64,000 bases of DNA from Spiribacter salilacus (GTDB taxonomy: Bacteria; Pseudomonadota; Gammaproteobacteria; Nitrococcales; Nitrococcaceae): positions 434,001-498,000 of the forward strand of contig NZ_WJPP01000001.1 in assembly GCF_009649225.1 (NCBI RefSeq). Direction: 5' to 3'. The notes beneath the pieces are model-generated. The model was given only the letters and a program-made list of their open reading frames with translations. It did not search any database and was not told the DNA's origin. A program made the translations under genes and the position numbers. Each line of letters starts with the position of its first letter. Within the stretch, counting starts at the first letter, position 1. This document shows, in pieces, positions 44,921 to 53,559 of the stretch.

Positions 44921-45370
44921 TTAGCTCTCGCCAGTCACGGTGACCGTTACCGTGGCATTCACATCGGCATGCAAATGCACCTGAACCTGAAACTCGCCAA
45001 CCGCGCGAATAGGGCCATCAGGCATCCGGACTTCATGACGATCCACTTCAACACCACCGGCTGTGGCAGCCTCAGCAATTTCAGCAGGGCCAACCGAACC
45101 AAAGAGCTTACCTTCTTCACCGGCATTAGCCGTAATGGTTAACGCCAAGGCTTCCAACTGTGCTGCGCGCCCTTGGGCTGCACTGAGCTCTTCAGCTGCC
45201 TTTTTCTCAAGTTCAGCACGCTTTGCTTCAAAAAACGCAATGTTCTCTTCAGTAGCAGGCTTTGCTTTACCCTGAGGAATTAAGTAGTTACGCCCATAAC
45301 CAGCGCGAACTTTTACCGTATCGCCAAGGCCGCCTAAATTAGCGACTTTTTCAAGCAGAATGACTTCCAT
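44921..45370 (-). CDS. rplI: 50S ribosomal protein L9
   Basis: 149 residues from [30 protein letters not shown], the L9 signature, with the long helix and C-terminal rRNA-binding domain. Start ATG 45370 overlaps the end of the upstream membrane protein by 20 bases. Confidence 0.97.
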   Translation of the reverse strand: MEVILLEKVANLGGLGDTVKVRAGYGRNYLIPQGKAKPATEENIAFFEAKRAELEKKAAEELSAAQGRAAQLEALALTITANAGEEGKLFGSVGPAEIAEAATAGGVEVDRHEVRMPDGPIRAVGEFQVQVHLHADVNATVTVTVTGES

Positions 45371-46223
45371 CTCCAAACCCCGTTCTGTTACGAAAATCGA
45401 CAAATGCATCGGCAAGGCCGATTAATGCCACTGGCCGAATTGCCAATGGCAGCATGACATAAAGCGCGACCAGCCAGCCCACATGCCAACCGCGACGCGC
45501 CACAAGATGATGTGCAAGCGCTAGGGCCTGCAGCAAAAACACACTCACCAGCACTGTTCCAAGGTCAGCAAAAATCCCCGGCCCGGTAAACAGCCCCACC
45601 ACCACTGCGGCTAACGTGAGCATGGCAAACGCCTTGCTTAGCCTCAGCGCGTAAAACTCTTCCCGAAAACCACCGGGATTGTACAACACGGCCTGCCACC
45701 ACCGACCCAGCAGCAGACAGAGCACCGAAATGCCAAGCATATTGGCAATCCATAACCCAGTCAGCCTTGGAGCGAGCTCTGCGGCCGCTTGATTCCAAGC
45801 GGAATCAGCCCCGTTGGTATCCAACAATGTAACGAGCTGGCCGAGAAGATCCTGCCAAAACAGCGCAGGGTCGCCCTGAATCAAATAAAACAACCCCACC
45901 GCAATGGCGGCAATGCCGCCCGCCCATTCCAGCGTGCGCCCTAGCGAGACCGTGCTACGCAGTAACTGCGCCAAAATCATCACAGGCACCCATGTTAGGG
46001 CGATGGGCTGAAGTAGCGCCATCGGCGCACCCAGCAAACCGGCATAAACAGGCAGCAAAATTGCCACCGCCCCTGCCAGCACCAAAACGCCCTCACGAAG
46101 GCCCCGCCGCAACGTAATTAAGGCGATCACTCCGGCGCTTAGCCAGAACAGCAGAGGCATTAGCGCCCCTAACGCGATCACCCCAATGGCGGCAAGCCGG
46201 GTGCGCATGACAAATGCAAGCAT
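45351..46223 (-). CDS. DUF2232 family membrane protein
   Basis: 290 residues, about eight predicted membrane helices ([39 protein letters not shown], and others) and few charged loops. Between rpsR and rplI, where gammaproteobacteria often carry a YybS/DUF2232 protein. Function unknown. Overlaps rplI. Confidence 0.8.
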   Translation of the reverse strand: MLAFVMRTRLAAIGVIALGALMPLLFWLSAGVIALITLRRGLREGVLVLAGAVAILLPVYAGLLGAPMALLQPIALTWVPVMILAQLLRSTVSLGRTLEWAGGIAAIAVGLFYLIQGDPALFWQDLLGQLVTLLDTNGADSAWNQAAAELAPRLTGLWIANMLGISVLCLLLGRWWQAVLYNPGGFREEFYALRLSKAFAMLTLAAVVVGLFTGPGIFADLGTVLVSVFLLQALALAHHLVARRGWHVGWLVALYVMLPLAIRPVALIGLADAFVDFRNRTGFGDGSHSA

Positions 46224-46228
46224 GTTTG

Positions 46229-46453
46229 TCAGTGGCTATCAGTGTAAGGCAGCAACGCCAAATACCGCGCCCGCTTAATGGCGGTGGACAGCTGACGCTG
46301 ATACTTAGCGCGGGTGCCGGTAATACGGCTAGGCACAATCTTACCGGTTTCCGTTACATACTGACGTAAGGTGTTGAGATCTTTGTAATCAATCTCCTTC
46401 ACACCTTCAGCGGTAAAACGACAAAATTTACGGCGACGAAAAAAACGAGACAT
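46229..46453 (-). CDS. rpsR: 30S ribosomal protein S18
   Basis: 74 residues ([44 protein letters not shown]). The start is ATG 46453. It binds S6 and, as the S6:S18 pair, in many bacteria the rpsF leader. Confidence 0.97.
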   Translation of the reverse strand: MSRFFRRRKFCRFTAEGVKEIDYKDLNTLRQYVTETGKIVPSRITGTRAKYQRQLSTAIKRARYLALLPYTDSH

Positions 46454-46466
46454 AACGTGTCTTCCT

Positions 46467-46808
46467 CTAACTGTCAGTCGGCAACCGCTCAAGGCGGCCA
46501 ATGCTGATAATAAGTGGGTGTGTATCCGCATCTGGTTGGCGTGATCGCAACAGCATTCCTGCCACTTTGATCTTTGCCCCCACCTCCAGCTCAGTTAGCT
46601 GATCGGCAATGGGCGCCCCAGATGCTCTAATACCTACCCGAAACCTGATCCAGCGCTTAACGCCTGCCTCCTCTTGCTCCGACTCATGCTCAAGCAATGC
46701 ACGGGCAATGGGAATACCGGCAGGTGAGTAGCGCATCTCGGCTGGCTGAAGCAGACAACCGGTGATCACCACTTCGTTGCGCTCACGATGGCTCGTGATC
46801 GTCCTCAA
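46467..46808 (-). CDS. priB: Primosomal replication protein PriB
   Basis: Up to 113 residues with an OB fold ([39 protein letters not shown]). PriB helps PriA reload DnaB at stalled forks. No ATG is available: TTG 46808 lies inside rpsF and has poor spacing from AGAAGAGG, while GTG 46772 lies just after the rpsF stop but would remove residues usually conserved. The start is uncertain. Confidence 0.85.
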   Translation of the reverse strand: MRTITSHRERNEVVITGCLLQPAEMRYSPAGIPIARALLEHESEQEEAGVKRWIRFRVGIRASGAPIADQLTELEVGAKIKVAGMLLRSRQPDADTHPLIISIGRLERLPTDS

Positions 46809-47217
46809 CCTCTTCTAGCACATCATCATCGTCTTCATCAGACTCATCAGGCATCTCATAGTCATCTTCACGACGTGATGGGCGCTCGCGCTCTTCTTCC
46901 TGACTCTTGGCCAATGGAGAGACTTCGGTAACCGCGCCGCTACGGAGTAGGACCATGTTACGAATGACCGCGTCGTTGAAGCGGAACATCGACTCAAGCT
47001 CTTCGATATCCGACGGCTCGCACTCAACGTTCATCAACACGTAATGGGCTTTGATGAGTTTATTGATTGGGTAAGCAAGCTGACGCCGGCCCCAATCTTC
47101 AAGACGATGAATACTACCGCCGTTGCCTTCTATCAGGCCGCGATAGCGCTCAATCATGGCAGGAACCTGATCGCTTTGATCAGGATGGACCAAAAATACA
47201 ATTTCGTAATGCCGCAT
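46783..47217 (-). CDS. rpsF: 30S ribosomal protein S6 with long acidic tail
   Basis: 144 residues: the S6 fold ([41 protein letters not shown]) ends near residue 100 and is followed by about 45 residues rich in Glu, Asp and Ser. E. coli S6 gains a Glu tail from the ligase RimK; here an acidic tail is encoded. A structured leader and strong promoter precede the gene. Confidence 0.96.
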   Translation of the reverse strand: MRHYEIVFLVHPDQSDQVPAMIERYRGLIEGNGGSIHRLEDWGRRQLAYPINKLIKAHYVLMNVECEPSDIEELESMFRFNDAVIRNMVLLRSGAVTEVSPLAKSQEEERERPSRREDDYEMPDESDEDDDDVLEEVEDDHEPS

Positions 47218-47235
47218 TGTGGCTCCTTACGGTTA

Positions 47236-47274
47236 TTCCGGCTCGGCCGGGAAAAGCCCCCGGCTACGCCGGAA
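47236..47274 (-). promoter_or_regulatory. rpsF leader hairpin resembling the S6:S18 autoregulatory element
   Basis: Read on the minus strand: a 7-bp outer stem (TTCCGGC/GCCGGAA), an internal loop with GTA on one side and CGA (next to a C, giving CCGA) on the other, an inner 6-bp stem (GCCGGG/CCCGGC) and a 7-base loop. It sits about 20 bases before the rpsF ATG. A CCG in a bulge within such a stem is the hallmark of the S6:S18-binding leader found before rpsF in many bacteria. Confidence 0.5.
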
Positions 47275-47284
47275 GCAAGGAGTA

Positions 47285-47304
47285 TTGCCAGGCTACGCTG
47301 GCAA
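47285..47304 (-). promoter_or_regulatory. Second leader hairpin upstream of rpsF
   Basis: Perfect 7-bp stem TTGCCAG/CTGGCAA with a six-base loop CGTAGC, right at the expected 5' end of the rpsF mRNA. It repeats the motif GCGTAGCC also seen in the first hairpin. It may protect the 5' end of the message. Confidence 0.4.
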
Positions 47305-47311
47305 GCCGGCT

Positions 47312-47339
47312 AGTATACTCAATGCGCACCCGGGTTCAA
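47312..47339 (-). promoter_or_regulatory. Promoter of the rpsF operon
   Basis: Minus strand TTGAAC (47334-47339) and TATACT (47312-47317) with a 16-bp spacer. The -35 lies within the last codons of rlmB. Confidence 0.65.
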
Positions 47340-48080
47340 AGGATGGCGTTGCCGCCATGCCTCATAAACCGTTACACCGGTGGCTACCGACACATTTAAA
47401 CTCTCAACAGTGCCTGCCATTGGCAACGCAACCAACACATCACAGTGCTCACGCGTTAAGCGCCGCAAGCCCTTCCCTTCTGCCCCCAGTACCAGGGCAA
47501 GCGGGCCTGTTAAATCGGCCGAATACAGTGACTGCTCGGCCTCATCCGCTGCGCCAATCAACCATATCCCGCGATCTTTAAGCTCACGCAAGCAGCGCGC
47601 TAAGTTAGTGGCTTGGAAAAACGGCATCGTCTCCGCTGCCCCCGCCGCCACCTTCCGCACCACGGGGGTCAAACCCACCGCGCGGTCGCGCGGCACGATC
47701 ACCGCGTCTACCCCGCCGCCATCAGCTGCACGCAAACAGGCGCCTAAGTTGTGTGGATCTTGTACCTGATCAAGCACCAGTAACAAGGGCGGGCCCACCA
47801 TTCGATCAAGAAAGTCATCAAGGTCGCTTGCATCCTGCGGTGGTGCACCCGCGTATCGCAGCACAATGCCTTGATGCGCGACCTCGCCCACCAAGCGCCT
47901 CAGATCTCGCACCTCAACCTCATGCATCGCACAACCGGCCGCTCTAAGCTTCTCTCGCAGGCGCTGAAGTCGGGCGTCGCGCCGGCGCTTATCCAGCCAC
48001 GCTTCGGTAACCCGTGCCGCATCAAACGCCAACGCGGCACGCGCCGAGTGCAACCCATATATCAGATCAATATCACTCAT
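47319..48080 (-). CDS. rlmB: 23S rRNA (guanosine-2251-2'-O)-methyltransferase RlmB
   Basis: 253 residues; SpoU-type knot methylase with LVLDQVQDPHNLGACLRAADG, LVLGAEGKGLRRLTREHCD and IPMAGTVESLNVSVATGV. Methylates G2251 in the P-site loop. Start overlaps the rnr stop by four bases, as in E. coli order. Confidence 0.95.
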   Translation of the reverse strand: MSDIDLIYGLHSARAALAFDAARVTEAWLDKRRRDARLQRLREKLRAAGCAMHEVEVRDLRRLVGEVAHQGIVLRYAGAPPQDASDLDDFLDRMVGPPLLLVLDQVQDPHNLGACLRAADGGGVDAVIVPRDRAVGLTPVVRKVAAGAAETMPFFQATNLARCLRELKDRGIWLIGAADEAEQSLYSADLTGPLALVLGAEGKGLRRLTREHCDVLVALPMAGTVESLNVSVATGVTVYEAWRQRHPLNPGAH

Positions 48081-50371
48081 CGACGACGCCGCTTACGACC
48101 TCCGCGGGGCGGACCGCCGCGCTGCTGCTTGGCCTTAGGCTGAGTTTTTGGCTGAGGCATCGGGGTGCCATCCGGGCCTAACGGATGCGCTATCGGATCG
48201 AAGTCGATCTTCCCGTCATCAACGTTCACCTGCGCTACGCGCACCCGAATCCGATCGGTCAGCCGATATTCTTTACCGGTCCGCTCGCCGGTTAGGCGAT
48301 GGCCAATGGCATCGAAATGAAAGAAGTCTTGCTCAAGGTTAGTAATATGAATCAAACCATCAACGTAAAGCTCATCAAGCTCCACAAACAGCCCAAATCC
48401 GGTCACACCACTAATCACGCCGTTAAATTCCTGCCCCACCCGATCTAGCATAAATCGGCATTTCAACGTCATCATGGCCTCACGCGTCGCTTCTTCTGCG
48501 CGGCGATCGGTCATTGAGCAATGCTCACCGAGCGTAACCAGATAATCTTCGGTATAGCGGAAGGATTCAATCGGCGCTTTGGCTAGCACATGCTTAATGG
48601 CACGGTGCACCACCAAATCCGGATAGCGGCGAATGGGTGAGGTGAAATGCGCATAAGCATCGAGTGCCAGCCCAAAATGCCCGGCATTGTCCGGGCGATA
48701 TTCAGCCGCCATCATAGAGCGCAGCATAATCGTTTCAATTAAATGCCGATCTGGCCGACCCGCCACTTCTTTCATGAGTGCTGAGTAGTCTTTTGGCGTG
48801 GGCTCATCACCCCCCTCAAGCCGCAATCCAGTTTGCTCTAAAAATGTGCGCAGTTTGGTTAGCCGCTCAGGCGCCGGTTTTTCATGCACCCGATACAGTG
48901 CCGGTATTTTATGCCGCCGCAAAAACCGTGCGGTGGCCACATTGGCCTTAATCATGCACTCTTCGATGAGCTTATGGGCATCATTTCGTTGAATCGGGTG
49001 TACGCCCAAAATCTGCCCATCGTCACCAAACTCAACCACTGAGTCGGTACTTTCAAAATCAATCGCACCCCGCGCCTCACGCCCAAGTCGCATGGCTTCA
49101 TAAGCGCCATAAAGATGCTCGATCTGGGTTAACAAGTCTTGATGCTTTTCTCTTAAAGCGGGATCAGCCCCGGTCTGAATGGCATCTACCTGCTCGTACG
49201 TCAGGCGGGCCGCAGAGCGCATCATGCCCTCAAAAAACCGTGAGCGCTTAAGCTCGCCCGCATGATCAATCACCATCTCGGTGACCATGCACAGCCGATC
49301 AACGTGCGGGTTTAACGAACAAAGCCCGTTAGAGAGAATCTCGGGCAGCATCGGCACCACGTTTTGCGGGAAATACACCGAGTTTCCCCGCTCAGCAGCC
49401 TCCGTATCCAGTGCGGTGTCTGGCTGTACATAAGCGGCCACATCAGCAATGGCTACAATCACTTTCCAGCCGCCCTCAACGGGTTCAGCATAAACCGCAT
49501 CATCAAAGTCGCGGGCATCTGCGCCATCAATCGTAATTAGGGGTACTTTGCGATAATCACGCCGGCCTTGCTTGGCCTCTTCTGGCACCACATCGCTAAA
49601 GTGCGCGCTTTCGCTGAGTACTTCTTCTGGCCACTCCACCGGAATGCCATGCGTTCTGGCAGCCACCGCTACCTCATCACCCATCGCAATCTGCGTACCA
49701 AAAACCTCAATGATCCGCCCAATCGGTTGCCGGCGCTCTGAGGGCTGACTGAGTAGTTCCGCCGTCACGAGCTCGCCGTGCCGCGCCCCGCCCCGGTCAC
49801 CCACCGGAATAATCACATCCTGATGCAGGCGTTTGTTGTTTGGTACGACAAAGCCGATGCCGCTTTCTTCAAAAAATCGCCCGGCGATGGTCTTATTGGC
49901 ATGCTCGATAATTTCAACCAGCTCACTGCTCGTACGCCCCTGCTCATCCTCGCCAGTGAGTCGTACAACAACTCGGTCACCATTCAGCAAACGGCGCATT
50001 TCCTTGGGCGGCAGATACACCGGATCTCCAGCACGGTCAGGGTGAACATAGCCTGCCCCATCCGGCGCGGCACGTACGCGGCCACGAATCAGCTCTTCAT
50101 TATCAACAATCATGTAACCGTTGCGGCGATTACGCACTAACTGGCCGTCTCGCTCCATCGCTTTTAGCCGGCGGCGTAGGCCCTCAACGGCTTCTTCGTC
50201 TTCATCAAGACCAAATAGCACAGCCAGCTCTTTGCGGCCCATGGGCTTTGCCTGCGCTTCAAGTTGGTCAAGAATATATTCGCGGCTGGGTACGGGGCTG
50301 CCGTATTTATCACGTTCGCGCTCAAGAAAAGGATCGTTGCCGGGATCAGCGGTTTTTTGCTCTTTAGACAT
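48077..50371 (-). CDS. rnr: Ribonuclease R
   Basis: 764 residues: N-terminal helix-turn-helix and cold-shock domains, the RNB catalytic domain with the acid cluster (IDGADARDFDDAVY), S1 domain near the end (NGVISGVTGFGLFVELDELYVDGL) and a basic tail rich in Gly, Pro, Arg and Lys. 3'-5' exonuclease that degrades structured RNA. Confidence 0.96.
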   Translation of the reverse strand: MSKEQKTADPGNDPFLERERDKYGSPVPSREYILDQLEAQAKPMGRKELAVLFGLDEDEEAVEGLRRRLKAMERDGQLVRNRRNGYMIVDNEELIRGRVRAAPDGAGYVHPDRAGDPVYLPPKEMRRLLNGDRVVVRLTGEDEQGRTSSELVEIIEHANKTIAGRFFEESGIGFVVPNNKRLHQDVIIPVGDRGGARHGELVTAELLSQPSERRQPIGRIIEVFGTQIAMGDEVAVAARTHGIPVEWPEEVLSESAHFSDVVPEEAKQGRRDYRKVPLITIDGADARDFDDAVYAEPVEGGWKVIVAIADVAAYVQPDTALDTEAAERGNSVYFPQNVVPMLPEILSNGLCSLNPHVDRLCMVTEMVIDHAGELKRSRFFEGMMRSAARLTYEQVDAIQTGADPALREKHQDLLTQIEHLYGAYEAMRLGREARGAIDFESTDSVVEFGDDGQILGVHPIQRNDAHKLIEECMIKANVATARFLRRHKIPALYRVHEKPAPERLTKLRTFLEQTGLRLEGGDEPTPKDYSALMKEVAGRPDRHLIETIMLRSMMAAEYRPDNAGHFGLALDAYAHFTSPIRRYPDLVVHRAIKHVLAKAPIESFRYTEDYLVTLGEHCSMTDRRAEEATREAMMTLKCRFMLDRVGQEFNGVISGVTGFGLFVELDELYVDGLIHITNLEQDFFHFDAIGHRLTGERTGKEYRLTDRIRVRVAQVNVDDGKIDFDPIAHPLGPDGTPMPQPKTQPKAKQQRGGPPRGGRKRRRR

Positions 50372-50400
50372 GAGTCACAGGATACGGCATGCACCGTCAT

Positions 50401-50429
50401 TTGACACCTATAACAAGCGGCAGTATTCT
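50401..50429 (+). promoter_or_regulatory. Promoter of tRNA-Leu(CAG)
   Basis: Perfect TTGACA (50401-50406), 17-bp spacer, TATTCT (50424-50429), 14 bases before the tRNA. In the divergent gap upstream of rnr. Confidence 0.75.
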
Positions 50430-50443
50430 CCTGCGGCTCACCT

Positions 50444-50530
50444 GCCCAGGTGGCGGAATTGGTAGACGCGCTAGCTTCAGGTGCTAGTAGGGGAAACCCT
50501 GTGGAGGTTCAAGTCCTCTCCTGGGCACCA
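50444..50530 (+). tRNA. tRNA-Leu (anticodon CAG)
   Basis: 87 nt with long variable arm; acceptor GCCCAGG/CCTGGGC, anticodon loop TTCAGGT, encoded CCA. Confidence 0.97.
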
Positions 50531-50568
50531 TTAGTGGTTTGAATCGTTGCCCTAGGGGCAAATGGCTC

Positions 50569-51420
50569 TTAAGGCCCTGTCAGTGTTACGGTGGTCGCTG
50601 TTACCAGCAAAATCGCAAAAATTACCCCTGATTCAAGCCTAAGTGATCGCCGCAAATGATCCATTGCAGAAGATTCACCCTGCATCAGCGCCGGCGTAAG
50701 CACGCGTTTGTTATATGCCGCAAAGCCAAGCACCACGGCAAATAGTGACACCTTAAGGGCAAATAGCCGACCGTAATCCGTGCTCAGCGCCGCAACCAAC
50801 CCCCCCGTGAGTTGCTGCAGCACCACGATGCCAAACACAGCCAATGCCGGCACAGTCCACACGGCAATGCGCCCAAATTGATGAGCCACTTGGGCTGTTA
50901 TCTCTCGATTGCGATAGCTCACGCGGTAAAGCGGAATAAAAATCCCTATCCAAAACGCTAGCAGTAGAACATGTACAATCACCAGCACACTGAGCAGCCC
51001 GCCCGGTGCAGACGTTGTATGCCCGGTTAAACCAAAACTGATTGCCACCAAAACGCCACCTGCAAGGCTAACGATCTCTGCGCCACGAATGGGCACCAAA
51101 ACAGCAAAAAGCAAACAAAGACCGGCAGCTAACACTGCAAATGAAAGCCCTCGAGGACCCTCCAGCACGAACCCTAGCAGCTCTAAATCACCGGCCGCTG
51201 CCCAATGATTACCCGCCAGAAACACCGCCTCTAAGGCTACCCCCGCGGCTGCTAAACCCAATGCGATGAGTGAACTGATACAAACAGTTACATGCAATGT
51301 TCGCTGCTCTGCAGCCGACCATTGGGGCAAAAGCCGCAAGCATAATACTGACCCAACCGCTAGCAAGGCACTGAGATAAAAACCTGCACGCGCCGCAATC
51401 TCAAGAATCTCAAACATCAA
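50569..51420 (-). CDS. copD: CopD-family copper transport membrane protein
   Basis: 283 residues with eight predicted membrane helices; the C-terminal part with ALKVSLFAVVLGFAAYNKRVLTPAL is the CopD domain, and His in GLTGHTTSAPGG and LVIVHVLLLAFWIGIFIPLY may serve as metal ligands. Acts in the inner membrane with CopC in copper uptake or handling. Start overlaps the copC stop by four bases. Confidence 0.88.
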   Translation of the reverse strand: MMFEILEIAARAGFYLSALLAVGSVLCLRLLPQWSAAEQRTLHVTVCISSLIALGLAAAGVALEAVFLAGNHWAAAGDLELLGFVLEGPRGLSFAVLAAGLCLLFAVLVPIRGAEIVSLAGGVLVAISFGLTGHTTSAPGGLLSVLVIVHVLLLAFWIGIFIPLYRVSYRNREITAQVAHQFGRIAVWTVPALAVFGIVVLQQLTGGLVAALSTDYGRLFALKVSLFAVVLGFAAYNKRVLTPALMQGESSAMDHLRRSLRLESGVIFAILLVTATTVTLTGP

Positions 51421-51770
51421 TCACTAACAACAGTAAAACTAAGTTGCCCGGACAGGGTGTGCCCATCATCAGAAATCCCGCGCCATTCAAATGTGTAATT
51501 ACCTTTTGGAAGTTCAGGGGGATTAACCGTGAGGGTATCGCTTGCTGCGCGCCCTGCTTCCGGTAACACCGAGTAATCGTCACCCGTATCACTCGTTAAA
51601 CTGACACTAATAATCCGCATGGGAGAATCAAATGCAAGCTCAATAACTGCTGGCGATTCTGCTAGCGTTTCTCCCTCTACCGGCGTTGTTTCACGCTTTT
51701 CTGAATGCGTCAGTGCAGCGGTGCTAAACGCTAAGAGCGCAACACAACCTAGCCAAATTAATCTACGCAT
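51417..51770 (-). CDS. copC: CopC-family periplasmic copper-binding protein
   Basis: 117 residues: signal peptide (cleaved near ALT-HSEK), so His is the first mature residue, the typical copper-binding N-terminus. It is a single Ig-like beta-sandwich (IELAFDSPMRIISVSL, YTFEWRGISDDGHTLSG) with the second Asp/His pair in SDDGH. The Met-rich Cu(I) site of some CopC proteins is absent, so it probably binds only Cu(II). Confidence 0.88.
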   Translation of the reverse strand: MRRLIWLGCVALLAFSTAALTHSEKRETTPVEGETLAESPAVIELAFDSPMRIISVSLTSDTGDDYSVLPEAGRAASDTLTVNPPELPKGNYTFEWRGISDDGHTLSGQLSFTVVSD

Positions 51771-51782
51771 TACCTCACCTCA

Positions 51783-52688
51783 TTACAGCCGATTTAAAAT
51801 CCAATCGGGCGCAATACTCGCTTGCGCAATAGCTTGCCCCACATCGCTGCCCGCCATCACGCCAGACTCCACCACCAGCGCGGTTTTAACGCCTGCAACC
51901 AAGCCCCCTAGAATATCGGTGTGCAGCGTATCGCCCACCATCAATACCCGTTGTGGATCGAACTTTGGACCCAACTGCTCAAGCGCCAGTTCATAAATAT
52001 TGGGAAACGGCTTGCCATAAAAAACCGGCATCACGCCGGCACGCTCTGCGATGTCATGCCCGTAATAGCCCGGCTCAATGGATACACCCACGGGCTGGGG
52101 CGCCATCAAATCAGGGTTGGCCACCCAAATTGGGCGCGGCTGACGCTGCAGACTGGCAACTAGGTGTGCCTGTTGTGCTTCTGTCCAACTGCTAGCGCCA
52201 ACAAACAAAAATCCGTCTACCACATCGTAGGTTTCAGGGTCTTCACCCAATCGCGTAAATTGCAGGCCTGAAAATTCTTCGGGCCCGTATTGATCGCCTG
52301 CAGCCACGCCCCAATGCCGCGGTGGCTCGGCGCTTAACGCGCGCAGCAAGGCCTTGCGGCTGGTAATAATGTCATCACTAGCAAAGGTATAACCCAGCCG
52401 TGCTAACCGCGTTTCAATAGCGCTATGCGCAAAACCGGCAGCATTCGACACCACGATGGCCCGTTTACCAGCCGCCTGCAGTGCTGCAATACGCTCAGGG
52501 GCCCCCGGCACCGCTTGCTGCCCCACATTCAACACACCATAAGCATCTAGTAGTACGGCATCAAAATGCTCGCTAATCTCAGCCAGCGTATTGGCCGTAA
52601 GGCATGCACCGGCACGCGGCGCTTTTGGCAGTCGCTGGCTGACTGCCATGTAAGCGGCAAACACATCAGGTTCGATTGGGTGGTTCAT
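51783..52688 (-). CDS. HAD-superfamily class IIA phosphatase (TIGR01459 type)
   Basis: 301 residues with motif I AVLLDAYGVLNVG, motif II IVVSNAAGF and motif IV MVGDTLHTDILGG, and the C2A cap of NagD-like enzymes. In motif I the second Asp of D-x-D is replaced (DAYGVL, as in TIGR01459 members). Phosphatase on sugar or nucleotide phosphates; substrate not known. Confidence 0.85.
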   Translation of the reverse strand: MNHPIEPDVFAAYMAVSQRLPKAPRAGACLTANTLAEISEHFDAVLLDAYGVLNVGQQAVPGAPERIAALQAAGKRAIVVSNAAGFAHSAIETRLARLGYTFASDDIITSRKALLRALSAEPPRHWGVAAGDQYGPEEFSGLQFTRLGEDPETYDVVDGFLFVGASSWTEAQQAHLVASLQRQPRPIWVANPDLMAPQPVGVSIEPGYYGHDIAERAGVMPVFYGKPFPNIYELALEQLGPKFDPQRVLMVGDTLHTDILGGLVAGVKTALVVESGVMAGSDVGQAIAQASIAPDWILNRL

Positions 52689-52703
52689 AGTTACCCCGTC
52701 AAC

Positions 52704-53549
52704 TTAACGTAATAGCAGCGTAGGCACTCGTGCAGAGCGCAACAAATCCGATGTTTTACTGCCCATAAACAACGCACGCATAAAAGAATGCCCGTAAGCA
52801 CCCATAATCAAAATATCCGCCTCGCGCGCGATCAGCTCCTCGGCAATAATCCGCTCTGCATCGCCTGGAATAATTGCAGATTCAGCCTCGTAGCCGGCAG
52901 CTTCTAGCGTCGTCTTTGCCCACTCCAGCTGCTTTTCGGCATCGCGCGCGGGCTTTCCTGACATCACTAATTGCATGGGCAAACCGCGAAAGAGCTTACT
53001 GCCGGCAATCATCTCCACACCACGCCGCGTCATGCTGCCGCCATCAAAGGCAATTAAGGCACGACGTGGCTCTTTAAATTGATCAGTCACGGTCAAAATT
53101 GGCTTACGCAGCGCTCTGACTACCCGTTCGACATTGCGGCCCAAATCACGTTGAGTGGCCTCCGCCGAGCGGCCGCGTCGACCCAACACAAACAGACTCA
53201 CCAATGCCTCTTGCTCGCTCAGCGTGCTTTGTAACTCACCTAGGCGTTGCCTTGTGTCCGTTTGCCTTGCACCAGCGGCCTCGGCCCGCTCACGTAAGGC
53301 ATTCAAAAACACACGGCCCTGCTCACGCGCGCTGCGGCTGCGCGCCTCATCGCTGTCCGATAGCGTATTTAATAGCTGCTCCTGAGCACCAATGCCAATG
53401 GCCCCACTATGATCGGTATCTCTTGCTACCTCAGGGTGGCGATCAATCACATGCAATAGCTCTAAGGGAAGGCCGATACGCTGGGCTGCCCACGCGCCAT
53501 AGTCGGTTACATGCTCGGCAAACTGCGACCGGTCTACACAGGCAAGCAC
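52704..53549 (-). CDS. Tandem universal stress protein
   Basis: 281 residues with two Usp domains. The second has the ATP-binding signature GAYGHSFMRALFMGS; the first has only a weak one (GRRGRSAEATQRDLGRN). I set the start at GTG 53549 because AGAGG stands five bases before it, right after the SulP stop; the longer frame lies within the SulP gene. Coupled to the transporter upstream, suggesting joint regulation. Confidence 0.85.
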   Translation of the reverse strand: MLACVDRSQFAEHVTDYGAWAAQRIGLPLELLHVIDRHPEVARDTDHSGAIGIGAQEQLLNTLSDSDEARSRSAREQGRVFLNALRERAEAAGARQTDTRQRLGELQSTLSEQEALVSLFVLGRRGRSAEATQRDLGRNVERVVRALRKPILTVTDQFKEPRRALIAFDGGSMTRRGVEMIAGSKLFRGLPMQLVMSGKPARDAEKQLEWAKTTLEAAGYEAESAIIPGDAERIIAEELIAREADILIMGAYGHSFMRALFMGSKTSDLLRSARVPTLLLR

Positions 53550-53559
53550 TTTTTCCTCT

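Noticed and set aside
50547-50563. Terminator downstream of tRNA-Leu and copD (TTGCCC/GGGCAA)
   Set aside because: There is an inverted repeat but no T run on either strand.
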